From Helicoverpa zea (lineage: Eukaryota > Arthropoda > Insecta > Lepidoptera > Noctuidae): a stretch of DNA of 64,000 nucleotides. The translations under genes and the position numbers were made by a program. Positions 1-10,714 of the stretch are shown piece after piece (position 1 is the first letter of the stretch; every line of letters starts with the position of its first letter). The notes under the pieces are model-generated. The model saw only the letters and a list, made by a program, of their open reading frames with translations. It was not told where the DNA came from and made no database searches. The stretch is taken from contig NC_061476.1 of assembly GCF_022581195.2 (NCBI RefSeq), positions 5,192,098 through 5,256,097 of the forward strand, read 5' to 3'.

Positions 1-250
1 TACTGGACCCGTCGTTCGTTACCATGACTTTACAATCACTTTACTCACTTGCACTGTATGTATATATGTATATCTTTCTAAAGGTATGCTTGAAAAGTAC
101 TGTAAATAACTGTCTAGAGTGTCTATAGAGGTTTTTTGGTTCTTCTCCATGAGACCCACTCTTTGTAACCCTGCAACTAACCTATAGCTAACCTATACCT
201 AAGCTATAGACCTATTTGAAAAACATACAATAAATGATTTTGACTTTGAC
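1..250 (+). repeat. 3' tail of a CR1-like LINE
   Basis: The segment contains a tggttcttctccatgaga block like the one in the 3' UTR of LINE A (near 13880) and ends in an aataaatgatt signal followed by TTTGAC repeats, like the tail of LINE A near 13975-14005. It is read as the 3' end of a related copy whose body lies to the left of the window. No coding sequence is visible. Confidence 0.6.
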
Positions 251-1870
251 TCCTACATAAGTATAACGTTTGTGCATCAAGTTTATCCTTGTGTTTGTCT
301 CTTTTCATATGTGTTCATGACTGTGTGTTCGATAATCAAATGCATGAGCGAGCTACAGCTATCACTTTTTGTTGTGTTGTCTCCCGCGGGTAATTTGTCA
401 GACTGTGTCCCATAGTTTGTATTCATGGCAGGTCCGGTAGGTTACATGATCTAAGGTATAATTACACTCGTAATTAGGTTATTAAATTTGAGCTTATGCT
501 CTGCCTAGAAACCGTTGTTGCGTTTATAGTCAGTAAGGTCTGGCGTAATTATGTTTTAATTAATGGATGGTGGCTCATTTTAATTATGTGATAACTGCCT
601 ACGGTGAGACATTGATCTATGTTAAGTGAATATAGTTTGGAACATAACCCTTTTGTGTATAATCCGAGATGGGCATAAGTAGTACCAACCTATAAGATAT
701 ATTTCTGTACACCCTAGTCGATTAACCTAATAACTTTTATGGTAAAATTGAACCAACCACCGATAGCTAACTACTAACTAGGAATATACCTACTAGCGCC
801 CGTCTGCGGTTTCATCCGCGTTAGATGGAACCCACCTATGAATAAAAAGTAGCCTAGCTGTTATTCTAGCTACATGAGAACTATACTAGGTACTACCAAG
901 TTTGATCAAAAGTCATTCACCATGTCTTCCACTGCAGACTTGCAGAACTTCAGATCCACAATTTTGAGTTAAGATCAAGTTCCTGGTTAGGTAATTTATA
1001 ATGTAAATAAAATTTTTGCTCCCCCACTCTCAAAGGGCTTATTAAGTTGCGGGAGAGACAAATATTTTTAAACCTCGAGCTTTGCCAAGTTTTGGGCAAA
1101 AAATCGGAAATCCAGTTTTGGAAACAAACTTTTTTTTTCTGTACGTTTTTTTGCAAGTCCGTTGTCGGCCTCATAAATTCGTGTCTGACATCAAAAATGT
1201 GTTTAGGACGTGTACAATGTAATGTTTTGGAAATTGCTACCATGTTGTTCGGAAATAAGGTCTAATTTCGTTTTCCGATAGCCATCGACTTGTCAAGAAG
1301 ACTTATTCCCATGAAGCAAGGCTTGTATGTGCACACTGAAGACTATCAAAGTTTACAGTAGTTCTTTGTAATTTGCGTACTATCATTTATCTTCATAATG
1401 ATTTATGAGCTCAAACAGACCATCGGCCGACTAAAAGTTTGTAGTTTGGGTACTCTAAATGTGCCATAGAACCGCTCATAATTATTCGCCTTGGCTCAGC
1501 TTGCTCTATCTTCCAACTAGACATAACACCAAAACAAGCATCGAATTAGAAACTCGCGCTGTCCGCTGAAACAAACTTGGCCATGATATATCAGTTTAAT
1601 ATATTTTCACATAACTGCTCGGGAATGAAGCAGCAACTAGTTACAGGCAAACAATAAAATAATAAGGATGACAGCGAACTTGTACACGACATCTGCGAGT
1701 TACGTAAAGGGCCATGTCTTGGTGATAAACGAAAGCGATTTTGAAAACAGCGATTGAAGAAGTGTAAAGGTATTTCTAGTTAAACTTTTTGTCGTCGAAC
1801 ATAGCGCGAGTCTCTGCGTAGAAACCAATTTTAGATGCCTATCAGCAAATTACTTAGGTGGAGGACAAAA
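251..1870. other. AT-rich non-coding stretch with repeat scraps
   Basis: No supportable gene. Around 785-830 there is a reversed Helitron 3' end (cgcccgtctgcggtttcatc). Around 1375-1460, on the - strand, there is an end of the TCGGCCGA-containing MITE also seen at 31901 and 62143. The overlapping short reading frames at 950-1265 lie on both strands, match no family and are treated as chance. Confidence 0.5.
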
Positions 1871-1875
1871 ACCCT

Positions 1876-2045
1876 ACTATTATATTATAAACACTAAAGT
1901 AACTCTGGCGGTCTGTCACGCTTCCATGCTAAAACTACTGAGCTGATTTAAATGAACTTTGGTACACAGATAGTCTAGACCCTAAGACAGGACTTAGGCT
2001 ACTTTTTAAGTGATTCCCTCGAGACGTAGGTGGAACCACGGGCAT
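1876..2045 (+). repeat. Helitron-type lepidopteran repeat (degenerate)
   Basis: The order of blocks (ctctggcggtctgtcacgct, then aaactactgagctgattt, then tttggtacacagatagt, then cttaggctactttttaa, then an acgtaggtggaaccacggg end) matches a very common lepidopteran interspersed repeat that resembles the non-autonomous Helitrons elsewhere in the window. Ends are decayed and the boundaries are approximate. Confidence 0.5.
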
Positions 2046-2903
2046 TACCTACTATTTATAATGTATGCTTCATATTCTAATCGGCAGCCACATCGTGCGT
2101 GGCCACAGTGGAAAGTAATAATTTTAATGACAACATTATTATCTGGATTTAATGTTGCCATAAAACTGTGGTTTCCGATTATGAATATGGCCACCCCGTT
2201 GTTTCCTGGTGTCGTAAAATTTGGTGTTTTCTTGTGTGTCTGTTTATGTGTAAAATATGTCACGTCTCAGTTGATGGGTACGAGCGATTGATTGAAATCA
2301 ATATGGTTGTTTATATTATCTTGAATAGGTGTCGGTAGGTTACTTGGTAGTTGTCATTTGTTTTAATTCTCACGATGTAGATGTCCTATTGTTGCTTTGA
2401 TGACCTTTTATCCAGTAGGTACTTCTAATTACATAATGATATTGAACAAACTATGGGTCATGTGAAGTTATACATACCTACACACAACCCATATAGAGGT
2501 AGACTGCTGATGTTTGTAGTACAATCAAAAATTATTCAACAAGTCAGGGATTGGGTCTGTGACAAATAATGTAAATAATCTTACCACTTCAAGCTTGATG
2601 GATAAATTACTAGTCGTTGACTCCTCAGCAAAATAGCGACTTCCACCTTATTTCGAGCCGCAGCGCTTCTAAAAACTCTCTCCGCTAACAATCCTTACGC
2701 TTAAGCACCCCATCCTTACCACGACATATTCATTTTCTTTGAAACGCGCACCAACTTTCTAGAGTTTTAATAAAAGTGTTGCCAGCAAATACATACGTCG
2801 TCCAACAACGGAAGCTCTATACTTTTACTGTTGACGTGAAAAAATCTGGCACTAATTAGACTTAGTGGGACGCGACCCGTTTTTGTCAAAATTGGGTCAG
2901 TAA
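2046..2903. other. Non-coding, no feature recognised
   Basis: Short frames on both strands (2010-2291, 2045-2263, 2767-3024) overlap each other, lack domains and partly cover repeat sequence. I see no gene here. Confidence 0.5.
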
Positions 2904-3176
2904 CATCAAGAATCAAATGACTAGCGGAGATGTCATAACGCATAATCTCCTTAAAAAGTAGCGCGCCACCTACGTGTCTCCTATGGCACCCGCCTATTAT
3001 TTTCAAAATGAAATCACCAATCAATCAAGACAGATTGACAGTTAATTTTGAGAAAACAAGGACCCAAAACATCTTGTTAGTTCTACCAACTGATCACGCC
3101 GTACGTTGCTTGACCTACAAGAAGGCGCCTGACCTACCTTCCCTATGGCATCTCCGCTATCTTTCCTCCCTCCGTG
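2904..3176 (+). mobile_element. Non-autonomous hAT element, copy 1 of a five-copy MITE family
   Basis: It begins CATCAAG..., carries tagcggagatgtcataacg near the left end and ends with ggcatctccgct...ctccgtg, which is an imperfect inverted repeat of the start. The flanks are gtcagtaa on the left (2896-2903) and gtcagtac on the right (3177-3184), a 7/8 match to an 8-bp target duplication as expected for hAT. The interior block gaaggcgcctgacctacct is shared with copies at 15399, 28984, 30357 and 53323. It has no coding capacity; the 63-residue frame at 3008 is chance. Confidence 0.75.
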
Positions 3177-3184
3177 GTCAGTAC

Positions 3185-3636
3185 ATGCGTGAGTGCTAGT
3201 CAGCATTTGAGGGTTGTGGCAGAGATATGAAAATTATGAGTGTGTTGTTAAGCTAGTTCTGTAAGCGTTTATTTCTGGTTGTTTTAATTAAAATGTGATG
3301 AAGAGTTTCTTGAATGACTGAAACTGTACTGTCGAATTTCAAGTAGTTAATTAACACTCTCAAAATACGTACCTTCATAGTGTGGGCTCATATGGAGTTC
3401 AATGGTCTCTTATTTAAGGGGGATTTCATGCCAGTGTCTGGATAGCTACTACCTAGCAGTCTACGTCAAAACTCAACAGTGAAAAGGTAACTTCCAGGCA
3501 AACGTGCTCCACTTCTATCACGGAGGATTTTGCAAGATGTCAGTATTCATCAATTTAATAAAGCATGATATTCGGATTTCATAGACAGTAGACATGTTAC
3601 TACATATGTATATCTATACTAAGAATATATGTAACA
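3185..3636. other. Non-coding, no feature recognised
   Basis: Unremarkable AT-rich sequence between the hAT MITE and the RTE fragment. Confidence 0.5.
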
Positions 3637-3642
3637 TATTAC

Positions 3643-4638
3643 GTGTTGTGGTGGGCCATGAAAGAGAAAGGTGTGCCTGGGAAGTATGTGGAGTTAGTTC
3701 GTGCGATGTACAGGCAGTCCTGTACGTATGTCCGATCGTCGGCCGGCAATACTGACCAGTTCAGTGTGGCTGTGGGCCTGCACCAAGGGTCTGCTTTAAG
3801 TCCTTACCTCTTCCTGCTTATTATGGACGCCTTGACGGCGGACATACAGGAGGAGGCACCCTGGTGCATGCTGTTTGCCGACGACATCGTCCTGGTTAGT
3901 GAAGACGGACCTGAGATCCAGAGCAGATTGGGGAGTTGGCAACAGAGACTGGAGAATGTTGGCTTAAAAATCAGCAGAACCAAGACCGAATACATGTTCT
4001 GCGATTTCGGCGGCCTCTCCAGTCCTGAAGCCATAGCGCTTGATAGCGCACTTCTTCCAGTCTGCTCCGATTTCCGGTACCTCGGTTCGCTTATTCAGGG
4101 CGATGGCGAAATAGATCGGACAGTTACGCACAGAATTAACGCAGGATGGATGAAATGGCGGCAGGTAACGGGAACAACTTGTGACTCTCGTATTCCCCTT
4201 AAACTTAAGGGGAAAATTTACAAGAGTATGGTCAGACCTGCTGTCTTGTATGGATCAGAGTGCTGGCCCACAAAAGCGACGAATGAAAGACAATTGCATG
4301 CGGCAGAGATGAGAATGTTAAGAGGTATGTGTGGAGTTACGCGAATGGATAGAGTGAGGAATGAGTATATAAGAGGAAGTTTGAAAGTGGCGCCGGTATC
4401 AGAAAAACTGCGTGGAAACCGGCTGTCGTGGTATGGGCATGTGATGCGGAGGAATGAGAGTCATGTTGTGAGGAAGGTGATGAGTATGAACGTGGACGGA
4501 TATAGTGGAAGAGGAAGACCAAAAAAACGATGGATGGATTGTGTGAAAGTAGATATGGTAAGAAAGAATGTTACTTGTGAGATGACGGGAGATAGAGGAG
4601 TATGGAAGAAGAAAACATGCTGCGCCGACCCCAAATGA
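3643..4638 (+). pseudogene. 5'-truncated RTE-clade LINE: C-terminal half of the reverse transcriptase
   Basis: The 331-residue open frame keeps the later reverse transcriptase motifs: a GLHQGSALSPYLF motif B block at about residues 45-57, the FADD motif C at about 77-80, the thumb, and a C-terminal domain with the LSWYGHVMRR and GRGRPKKRW signatures of RTE elements. The apurinic endonuclease and reverse transcriptase motif A are missing, because homology starts abruptly near 3640 (VLWWAMKEKGVPGKYV). This is the usual result of incomplete reverse transcription. The first ATG at 3643 is not a real start. The frame is uninterrupted, so the insertion is probably young, but it is not a functional gene. 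Confidence 0.9.
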
Positions 4639-4670
4639 AATTGGGATAAGGGCAGGAGGATGATGATTAC
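4626..4670 (+). repeat. RTE 3' end with GATGAT tail
   Basis: The last codons run into gccgaccccaaatgaaattg and then ggataagggcaggaggatgatgat. The same 3' end occurs alone at 25384 and 26950, and the SINE tails at 15584, 20329, 41636, 55478 and 58230 resemble it. Confidence 0.8.
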
Positions 4671-5826
4671 ATGCGAAAAGCAACTATACCTACGAATTTT
4701 CACCAAGAGATAGTTCTTCATATACTTAAAAATACATGGTATACTCGTATGTATGAAGCTGATGAGTCTCTGGTAGTGTCACAAAAACGATTTCAAAACC
4801 CATAAACCCGACTTGATTATACTTAACTTCTAATAGAAGAATATCTTAATGAACTCTTTAGAGATAAGAGGAAAAGATCGCAGTTTTAATTTTTGCGCAC
4901 AATGCAGTATTATCACTTAGATCAGATGCAAGGCTATGCAAGTGCATTATGCTTAGAACAGCTAAGTAGATTCTTAGGGTTGCCTAGATATTTTTGTAAT
5001 AATAATAATGTAATAATAATGTAGTTTGTAATAATAATGTAGTTTATTTACTGGCCCGATAATGACCCTCGTATGTAAATTTTCGTTTATACGTTGCTTT
5101 CTAATAATGCCAAAAATATATACTTCTCTCCATATTCAAACTCTGCGAAACGAGTTAAATATGCAGGTATACAGAATTCTATTAAAAACTTAGGTTCAAC
5201 AAATATTTAAGTATAAGAGACAGGACAGTGACGTTTCACCCGTAAAGCAATCTAATTTTATTTTAAAATAAAAACTAAAAATATCTCTGGCAACCCTACA
5301 AACACAAGACTATACCATTTGCATAATGTTTATTAAAAAAACATAAAAGCTTCTCATTAGATCGTCGAAGTATAATCGCAAAGAAAAGACTTAAATACAA
5401 ATAAAAAAACATTTTATGTTTCCTCATTAAAATATCAAATAACCAAATCAATTTGTATGAATATTATTAAAACGTAATATAAATACTGCTAATGCTAACA
5501 TTTGCTGTCAAAGAAATATATTATTCAAATTAGAAATTATTTTTTAGTATTTACGAAGCAAAATGTGCTAATATAATCCATTAGACGGTATGGCGAATTT
5601 TATGTTAAGAAGTGACGCTTAATATGTTTTTTAACACCTTGCTTAGGACTACTCGTTTTTTTTTTCTTTTTTAGAATGGCAAAAATTTTTTTGAAGTAAA
5701 TATAATTAAGAAATAAAAAAATCTATAAAATATGATTGCATTTTTTAACATAAACTACAGTAACGGGATGAATTTTTTGACGCTTTTTTTTTACTTCTTA
5801 CTAGTATAGTACCTATTAAATTTTTA
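4671..5826. other. AT-rich non-coding stretch
   Basis: Contains short TAA/TAATAATG simple repeats at about 4997-5045 and long A/T runs. No gene or classified element was recognised. Confidence 0.55.
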
Positions 5827-6021
5827 TCTATACTAATATTATAAGGAGGAAAACTTTGTTTGTAATGGATAAACTCAAAAACTACTGGACCGATTTTAAA
5901 TATTCTTTCACCAATTTCTAACAATGCTTTCTAGCTATGTTATCTGCGAGTAACATAGGCTATATTTTATACCGGTGCGGGCACCCACGGGACGCGGGTG
6001 AAACCGCGGGAAAACGGCTAG
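5827..6021 (+). mobile_element. Lep1-type non-autonomous Helitron
   Basis: It begins TCTATACTAATATTATAA after an A and ends ...gcgggtgaaaccgcgggaaa...CTAG before a T. The 5' TC, the 3' CTRR and the short GCGG/CCGC hairpin about 10 nt before the end are Helitron hallmarks. The internal blocks (ggaccgatttt, ataggctatattttat) recur in all other copies in the window. It has no coding capacity. Confidence 0.8.
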
Positions 6022-7318
6022 TTGTTAATATTTGTAGATATGTATATGTTTGTTCTGTAAATAAACTATATATATTTTTTTAATTTTTGAACATGCTATC
6101 ATGGAAAAAAGCTTGGTATAATAAAAACTGCGTTTCTTTATTATTCTTAAAATGCAGTCTGCGCAAACGATATGAAAAATGTGTTTAGCAGCAAACGAGC
6201 TTTGAGCTTATCTGGTCTTGCAGCTCATATAGAAAAATAAAAAATGTGCTCTTCGCTGGCACCCTGACTATAATGTATTTATTGCTTGCTTTGAGGTTAA
6301 TTTGTATTATAGAATATTAATAAAATAACGCTTTTGATATTCCAAACTATATTCTAGATACAATTAGTGTCATAGCCTATGAAAAAATGCAATTTAGTTC
6401 CTTCTATACCTTGAACAACATCGATATTTTTCGCTTCCAAAAATATCATAACAGTGACTCAAATCATAATTTATTATAATTAGCTAAATTTTATCGCCTA
6501 ATATCAAGTTACGCGTTAACAAAAAAATGATTAAATCAATTTTAGCCGCGCCATTCTTAGTGATGACATAATTATGTTTCTGTTCGCACATTTTGTCAAA
6601 TAATAGTCTTAAGTCAACATTAAATGACACATCAAAAAAACAATAGGTCCTAAGCAAGGAGGACAATATTGCGTGATTAAAAAAAAAGAAAAAAATCATA
6701 AATCAACGAACGCATCCATAAAAGTCGTTCGATTTTCAAAACAGAGCTATAAATCTGTATGGCTTTGTCAGTGTCGACAGGACAGACATTTTTAAAGCTA
6801 ATAATTATAAGACAAAGAAAGCCCTTTTGTTTGCGACTGTACCTTCTAAGAAAATAATGTTTAGTGAACTACAATAGTGTTTTGTTCTTGTGGTCTTACT
6901 GTTTTGGTAATAACTCCGTATGTGTGCATGAATGAGTAGAACTGCCAATCTAAAATCAACCTTAAAATGTGACGCATAGAGTTGTATTCATGTTAGCAAG
7001 TTTGTAATAGTAGTTTTTTGAATACTTATCTCAAAGCACACTTTCACGTAAACGTTTTATATTTTGTCGTCTTGACTTCGAATTCAGTAAAAATATTTCT
7101 CCAACCACTTTTCTTTATAGATTTCTATTTTAAAGTTACACTTTTTACTATATAGCTGGCCGCTGATAAATTTTCTGAAAGCTATTTGCACTTTCCATTC
7201 TTGTCAATAGATTGTTAATCATAAAATATAGCATAATTTTTTGCTCAAATCTAAATGTACTGTGTAATTTTTCTTGGGTTCCCCTTAAAGGATTAAGAAC
7301 GAGTATAGAGTACAAAAT
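6022..7318. other. AT-rich non-coding stretch
   Basis: No supportable gene or element. The frame at 6484-6699 (-) is low-complexity and unlike any family I know. Confidence 0.5.
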
Positions 7319-7685
7319 ATCCCACCCAAAACAAAAATGTGAAAGGCTGCCAAGTTCGATATTATGGGAATGCTTCGCCTATAAAAGAAGTGAGATCTGA
7401 ATAAGTACCAAGTTTCATACACATACCTCAGTTAAAAATAGTTACTTTTTAATAATGTTGCTTGGCAAGTTTTCACACACCTTGTTATAAACCTACTAAA
7501 CGCAATGAATCAAGTATATAATTTTCTATTAAAACTTGCCAAGTAACATCATTAAAAAGTAACTATTTTTAACTGAGGTATGTGTATGAAACTTGGTACT
7601 TATTCAGATCTCACTTCTTTTATAGGCGAAGCATTCCCATAATATCGAACTTGGCAGCCTTTCACATTTTTGTTTTGGGTGGGAT
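7319..7685. repeat. Long foldback: 155-bp inverted arms, 57-bp loop
   Basis: The left arm 7319-7473 and right arm 7531-7685 are reverse complements with about two mismatches near the loop (ataatgttgctt against atgatgttactt). A transcript would form a hairpin of about 155 bp. I see no clear target-site duplication (left flank gtacaaaat, right flank ttcattt). It is probably a MITE or foldback element. The 62-residue frame at 7212 ends inside the left arm and is chance. Confidence 0.85.
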
Positions 7686-8239
7686 TTCATTTATTTTTGT
7701 AAGGTTGTTTATTTTATTTTTTTCTTATGATTAAGTTAGTTAAGGAAATGTCTCATTTATACTATCTTTCACATTTTTGAATATGCACTATGCTTCTTAC
7801 AAAGAAATGAACTAGATTAACTAAATGGACTAGATTTACCAACTGACTGACATTCGTGGATCAAAGTTACACATTCGTTATTTTCGAAAGTGACTCACAC
7901 TTGGCCGTTTTCAGATTTTTACTTTACTTTGACTAAATACAAACATTTGTAACGAATTTCAGATCGGTACGACCATTCGAAGATATATTATATAAATATA
8001 GATAAATTTAGTTCGTTTTAGTTCCTTAGGGGTATCCTAAATTTACACCGGGTATAAAACACCTTCATTATTTTGAAACCGACTCACACTTGGCCATTTT
8101 CAGATTTTTCCCTTTACCTTGACATAAAGACCTACCTCCAGATAAATTTTAGCACTGGCTCTGCAGATAAATTTTATTCTAAAAATATAAATCTAGTGCT
8201 AATTTAAGTTAATTGTGCATTTAAAATAGATAAAACTAT
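7686..8239. other. Decayed repeat sequence that received LINE A
   Basis: Two diverged copies of gactcacacttggccgtttt followed by cagatttttactttac lie near 7891 and 8085. A related block (aatacgaccattggaag) resumes after LINE A near 14030, so LINE A probably inserted into an older repeat of unknown class. Confidence 0.4.
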
Positions 8240-8974
8240 CAAATTTTGTTAAACTTAGTTTTGTTCTCGTGTTCGTGACGACGTTTGCAATTTCAAACAA
8301 GTTTATAATCAGCTGTTCAATGTGGCGGCTGTCAAAAGGATAAAGTTTGAATATTACTTCAAACCCGGGGAGTATAGTGTTTTTATTTTAATTACATTGT
8401 AGTGTACACAACATTACACCAACAATACACGCAACCCAACGCAATACACGGCTCATTGTTATGAGCTACTGTCATTGCATTGCACACCGGCATAGTTAGT
8501 GTCTCATTCTGCCTTCAACTTGTGAAAACAGAATTGAAGACGATAACGCTCGCCTACAACACACAATAACATTACAAATTACTCTGCCACCAATCAATTT
8601 TTCTGTAAAACCTTGACATTGCTGACCTACAAGATTGTACTATTTGATTGACCTATTTACAAATTCCCAACTTTGTATATGTTGTTTGCCACACTTATGT
8701 TTTAGCCTAGCATTTTGCATAAATGTGTAATCAATATCTAATTGTTGCGAACCTTCCATATCTCATACTTTCCACTTTCTTTATTTAAAAATAAATAAAA
8801 AACTTACCCTCCATTTTGATAAAAAAATATAATCTTATAGTCCACTTCTATATTTTACAAATTTCATAAATCCCTATCCCTTTACAGTCTACTTCCTTTG
8901 TTCACTAACACACTCATCAACATCTTTAAAGCTATTTTTTCACTTTTTAGATACTAACAATACAACAATTAGAG

Positions 8975-10648
8975 ATGATGACGCGCAGAGCCACAGTCAA
9001 AGACATGGAAGAAAAACTCAGAGCTACACTGAGGGAACTCGAGTCAACTAAAACCTTGTGCAAGCAGTTACTCCAAGAGAGAGATGACAGTGAAGTCGAA
9101 GTGAAGAACATAATCGACAAAAATACCTCCCTCAAGAGTGAGTTGGCCGAGCTGCACATACAGTACATGGATGTGCTCGACCAGCACACTCAGCTTCAAC
9201 AAGAGATGTCCTCGTTCCATCAGTGCAGTGACACCCATGAAGTGGCTTTACAGCGCATCACAGAATTAGAACAGGAGTTATGTAATGCCCATAAGGCTAT
9301 ATCTATACTAGAATGTGGTAAGATTAGTGAACAGGTTACTAACACTTGCAACCTTTTTGATGAGTTAGTTGCCTGTAGGTCAAACAAGTTGCCTTGTAAG
9401 TTAGCTGAAACTATTGATTTGACTGGTGATGATACCATTCCAATATGTCCTGTAGTTATGAGTCATAATAAATTAAAAAAATATATTAAAATCAACAAGT
9501 TTATTAGACGGTCAAAGAGATATTTGAAAAAACAAAATCTCTTAAAATTAAACATTTTACTTAGAAAGGACCGTGTTAGCTTAACAAAGACACTAAGTTC
9601 CTGTACTGCTGAATTAGAATATTGTAAATCTATGTATGAGATGGAAACTCAGCAGCTTCAACAAGATTTAAAATACAAGGAGTCTTTGCTAAAGGATATT
9701 TTTAGTAAATATGAGTCTTCTCAAGAACAACTAAGCAAGCGGTTATTTGAGGCAGTGGAGCTGATGGACCTGGTGAAGTCCAACACGGAGAGGTATGAGT
9801 CTCTGACAAATAGCCTTTCATGTGATGTTGCAAGCCAACCATCACCTTCAATACCATTGTCTGAAATATCTGTGCCTACACCTGCTATAGAGAATATTCA
9901 TATACAAAAATTTGATACTTTGCTTTTCACAGATGCATTGGGTGCTGGCTTTGGAAAAATTTTACACAATTACCTTAGCCATCACTTTACCAATCACAGT
10001 TACCATGACATAACTTTTAAGCAAATTGTTGAGAAAATTGGCAGTACAAAATTAGATAGTAATTCTATAATAGTTCTGTTGTTAGGTAGTAGTTCTGGTA
10101 CAACAAAAGAGGACATTGTGAAGGGTATTGACACCTTACTTAGTTTAAACATTGGAAAGTTAATGTTATGTGCTTTCCCTTATTCTGATAGTTTTTCAGA
10201 ATACCAAAATAAGTGTATATTTAATTTAAATAATACATTACACATGTTGACATGTTGTCATAGTGACAAACTTTTATTTTTTGATACTAATAAGTTTATT
10301 AGTGATTTTACTTTGATTAAGGGAGCTGTATCTGTTCCTGGTAGTTGTAGACATACTATTGCTATGTTGATAGCATATAATATTGACAATATTATATCTA
10401 ATATAATGAAATGTAGGTTAGGGGACGAGAGTATGCTGTATAGTTACACTAACAGCACACTGATAGATTGTTGTATGATGACGTCATGTACGAAGGGGGG
10501 TCCACAAATACTATCTACCACCACTACCACCACCACCACCAATATGTTAGAACATTCTAATCATATTGAACACGCCGGTGGCATAGATTCTTCTATGCAA
10601 GTTATATCATTTGTGGAGAAAACTCCTGATATAAATAATTTAAACTAA
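8975..10648 (+). CDS. ORF1: LINE A ORF1 protein (coiled coil plus esterase-like domain)
   Basis: This 557-residue protein should bind LINE RNA and act as nucleic-acid chaperone in the ribonucleoprotein. Residues about 1-110 are heptad-rich and charged, with a second coiled-coil stretch at about 195-275. Residues about 315-475 resemble the SGNH-hydrolase-like domain of CR1 ORF1 proteins, but the nucleophile block normally containing GDS reads TDALGAGFG, and the asparagine block reads GSSSGTTKED. Catalysis is therefore doubtful and a binding role more likely (inference). An in-frame ACC microsatellite at about 10515-10541 gives a threonine run. I chose the first of two adjacent ATGs (MMTRR). 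The stop codon directly follows a frameshift heptamer. Confidence 0.85.
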   Translation: MMTRRATVKDMEEKLRATLRELESTKTLCKQLLQERDDSEVEVKNIIDKNTSLKSELAELHIQYMDVLDQHTQLQQEMSSFHQCSDTHEVALQRITELEQELCNAHKAISILECGKISEQVTNTCNLFDELVACRSNKLPCKLAETIDLTGDDTIPICPVVMSHNKLKKYIKINKFIRRSKRYLKKQNLLKLNILLRKDRVSLTKTLSSCTAELEYCKSMYEMETQQLQQDLKYKESLLKDIFSKYESSQEQLSKRLFEAVELMDLVKSNTERYESLTNSLSCDVASQPSPSIPLSEISVPTPAIENIHIQKFDTLLFTDALGAGFGKILHNYLSHHFTNHSYHDITFKQIVEKIGSTKLDSNSIIVLLLGSSSGTTKEDIVKGIDTLLSLNIGKLMLCAFPYSDSFSEYQNKCIFNLNNTLHMLTCCHSDKLLFFDTNKFISDFTLIKGAVSVPGSCRHTIAMLIAYNIDNIISNIMKCRLGDESMLYSYTNSTLIDCCMMTSCTKGGPQILSTTTTTTTTNMLEHSNHIEHAGGIDSSMQVISFVEKTPDINNLN

Positions 10649-10714
10649 TTATTAAGACAACAGAAGATATTCCAGTATTTAATAATTTTAAAGATAGAAG
10701 CAAGTTATCTTCTG
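10639..10714 (+). promoter_or_regulatory. Candidate -1 ribosomal frameshift site joining ORF1 to ORF2
   Basis: The heptamer T TTA AAC (10639-10645) lies in the exact ORF1 phase, with the ORF1 stop TAA immediately after it. A -1 slip yields CTA ATT ATT AAG and continues into ORF2 with no stop. Downstream, CAGAAGATA (10661-10669) pairs perfectly with TATCTTCTG (10706-10714), giving a 9-bp stem. Its 15-nt spacing is longer than the usual 5-9, so the stimulatory structure is less certain than the slippery site. ORF2 has no in-frame ATG before 10939. Confidence 0.7.
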
